Below are positions 14,516 through 14,539 of a DNA stretch of 14,539 bases, one piece after another (position 1 is the stretch's first letter; each line of letters starts with the position of its first letter). The DNA is from Paracoccaceae bacterium. GTDB taxonomy: Bacteria; Pseudomonadota; Alphaproteobacteria; Rhodobacterales; Rhodobacteraceae. The stretch lies in the NCBI GenBank assembly GCA_026982275.1, contig JALSHK010000304.1, forward strand, positions 1 through 14,539. Reading direction: 5' to 3'. Under the pieces are notes generated by a model, which saw nothing but the letters and a program-made list of their open reading frames with translations, searched no databases and was not told where the DNA came from. A program made the position numbers and the translations under genes.

Positions 14516-14539
14516 AAGCTTGCACCGCCCGCAGAAGAC

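Noticed and set aside
13699..14517. Open frame of about 270 codons on + opposite leuC
   Set aside because: Mirror of leuC codon bias; leuC on - has all cluster cysteines and family motifs.

Overview
This is an ordinary, gene-dense chromosomal segment with GC-rich codon use. Gene content and protein style point to an alphaproteobacterium, most likely Rhodobacteraceae (Roseobacter/Rhodobacter-like): a class III alcohol dehydrogenase next to S-formylglutathione hydrolase, a PPK2-type polyphosphate kinase, a short RsmJ-like methyltransferase, a HAD-IIA hydrolase of the TIGR01459 type, and a leuC-leuD block with leuB close by. This placement is inferred from protein likeness, not from a marker gene. 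I found no tRNA, rRNA, CRISPR array, insertion sequence or phage gene, and no obvious defence system. No stretch longer than about 115 bases lacks a gene.

Left part (1-4748, all + strand): a 5'-truncated ppk2, an unrecognised lipoprotein gene, then a tightly packed run frmA-fghA-UPF0178-rsmJ. frmA and fghA are successive steps of glutathione-dependent formaldehyde oxidation. The ORFs in this run abut or overlap (0-11 nt), so they are probably one transcript, although the last two genes have no known role in formaldehyde metabolism.

Middle (4711-7615): on the - strand, a HAD-IIA hydrolase whose 3' end overlaps rsmJ by 38 bp, and a cytoplasmic endonuclease/exonuclease/phosphatase (EEP) protein. 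Divergent from the latter, on +, is a DUF2238/YjdF-like membrane protein. A GNAT acetyltransferase frame follows on -, interrupted by one in-frame amber codon.

Right part (7616-14466): the leucine genes. leuC and leuD lie together on -, followed by an unknown six-helix membrane protein and a secreted EEP protein. leuB, on the same strand, is about 3.7 kb beyond leuD. Between the secreted EEP gene and leuB sits a divergent LysR regulator / SDR oxidoreductase pair with an AT-rich, repeat-containing 86-bp spacer. LeuCD and LeuB perform the isomerisation and oxidative decarboxylation steps of leucine synthesis; leuA is not in the window.

The points most worth a second look are the amber-split GNAT gene, the candidate operators between lysR and the SDR gene, the membrane protein/secreted EEP pair coupled by ATGA, the EEP protein lacking its usual catalytic Glu, and three convergent gene pairs with no room for terminators between them. 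I see no clear evidence for a previously undescribed multi-gene system.
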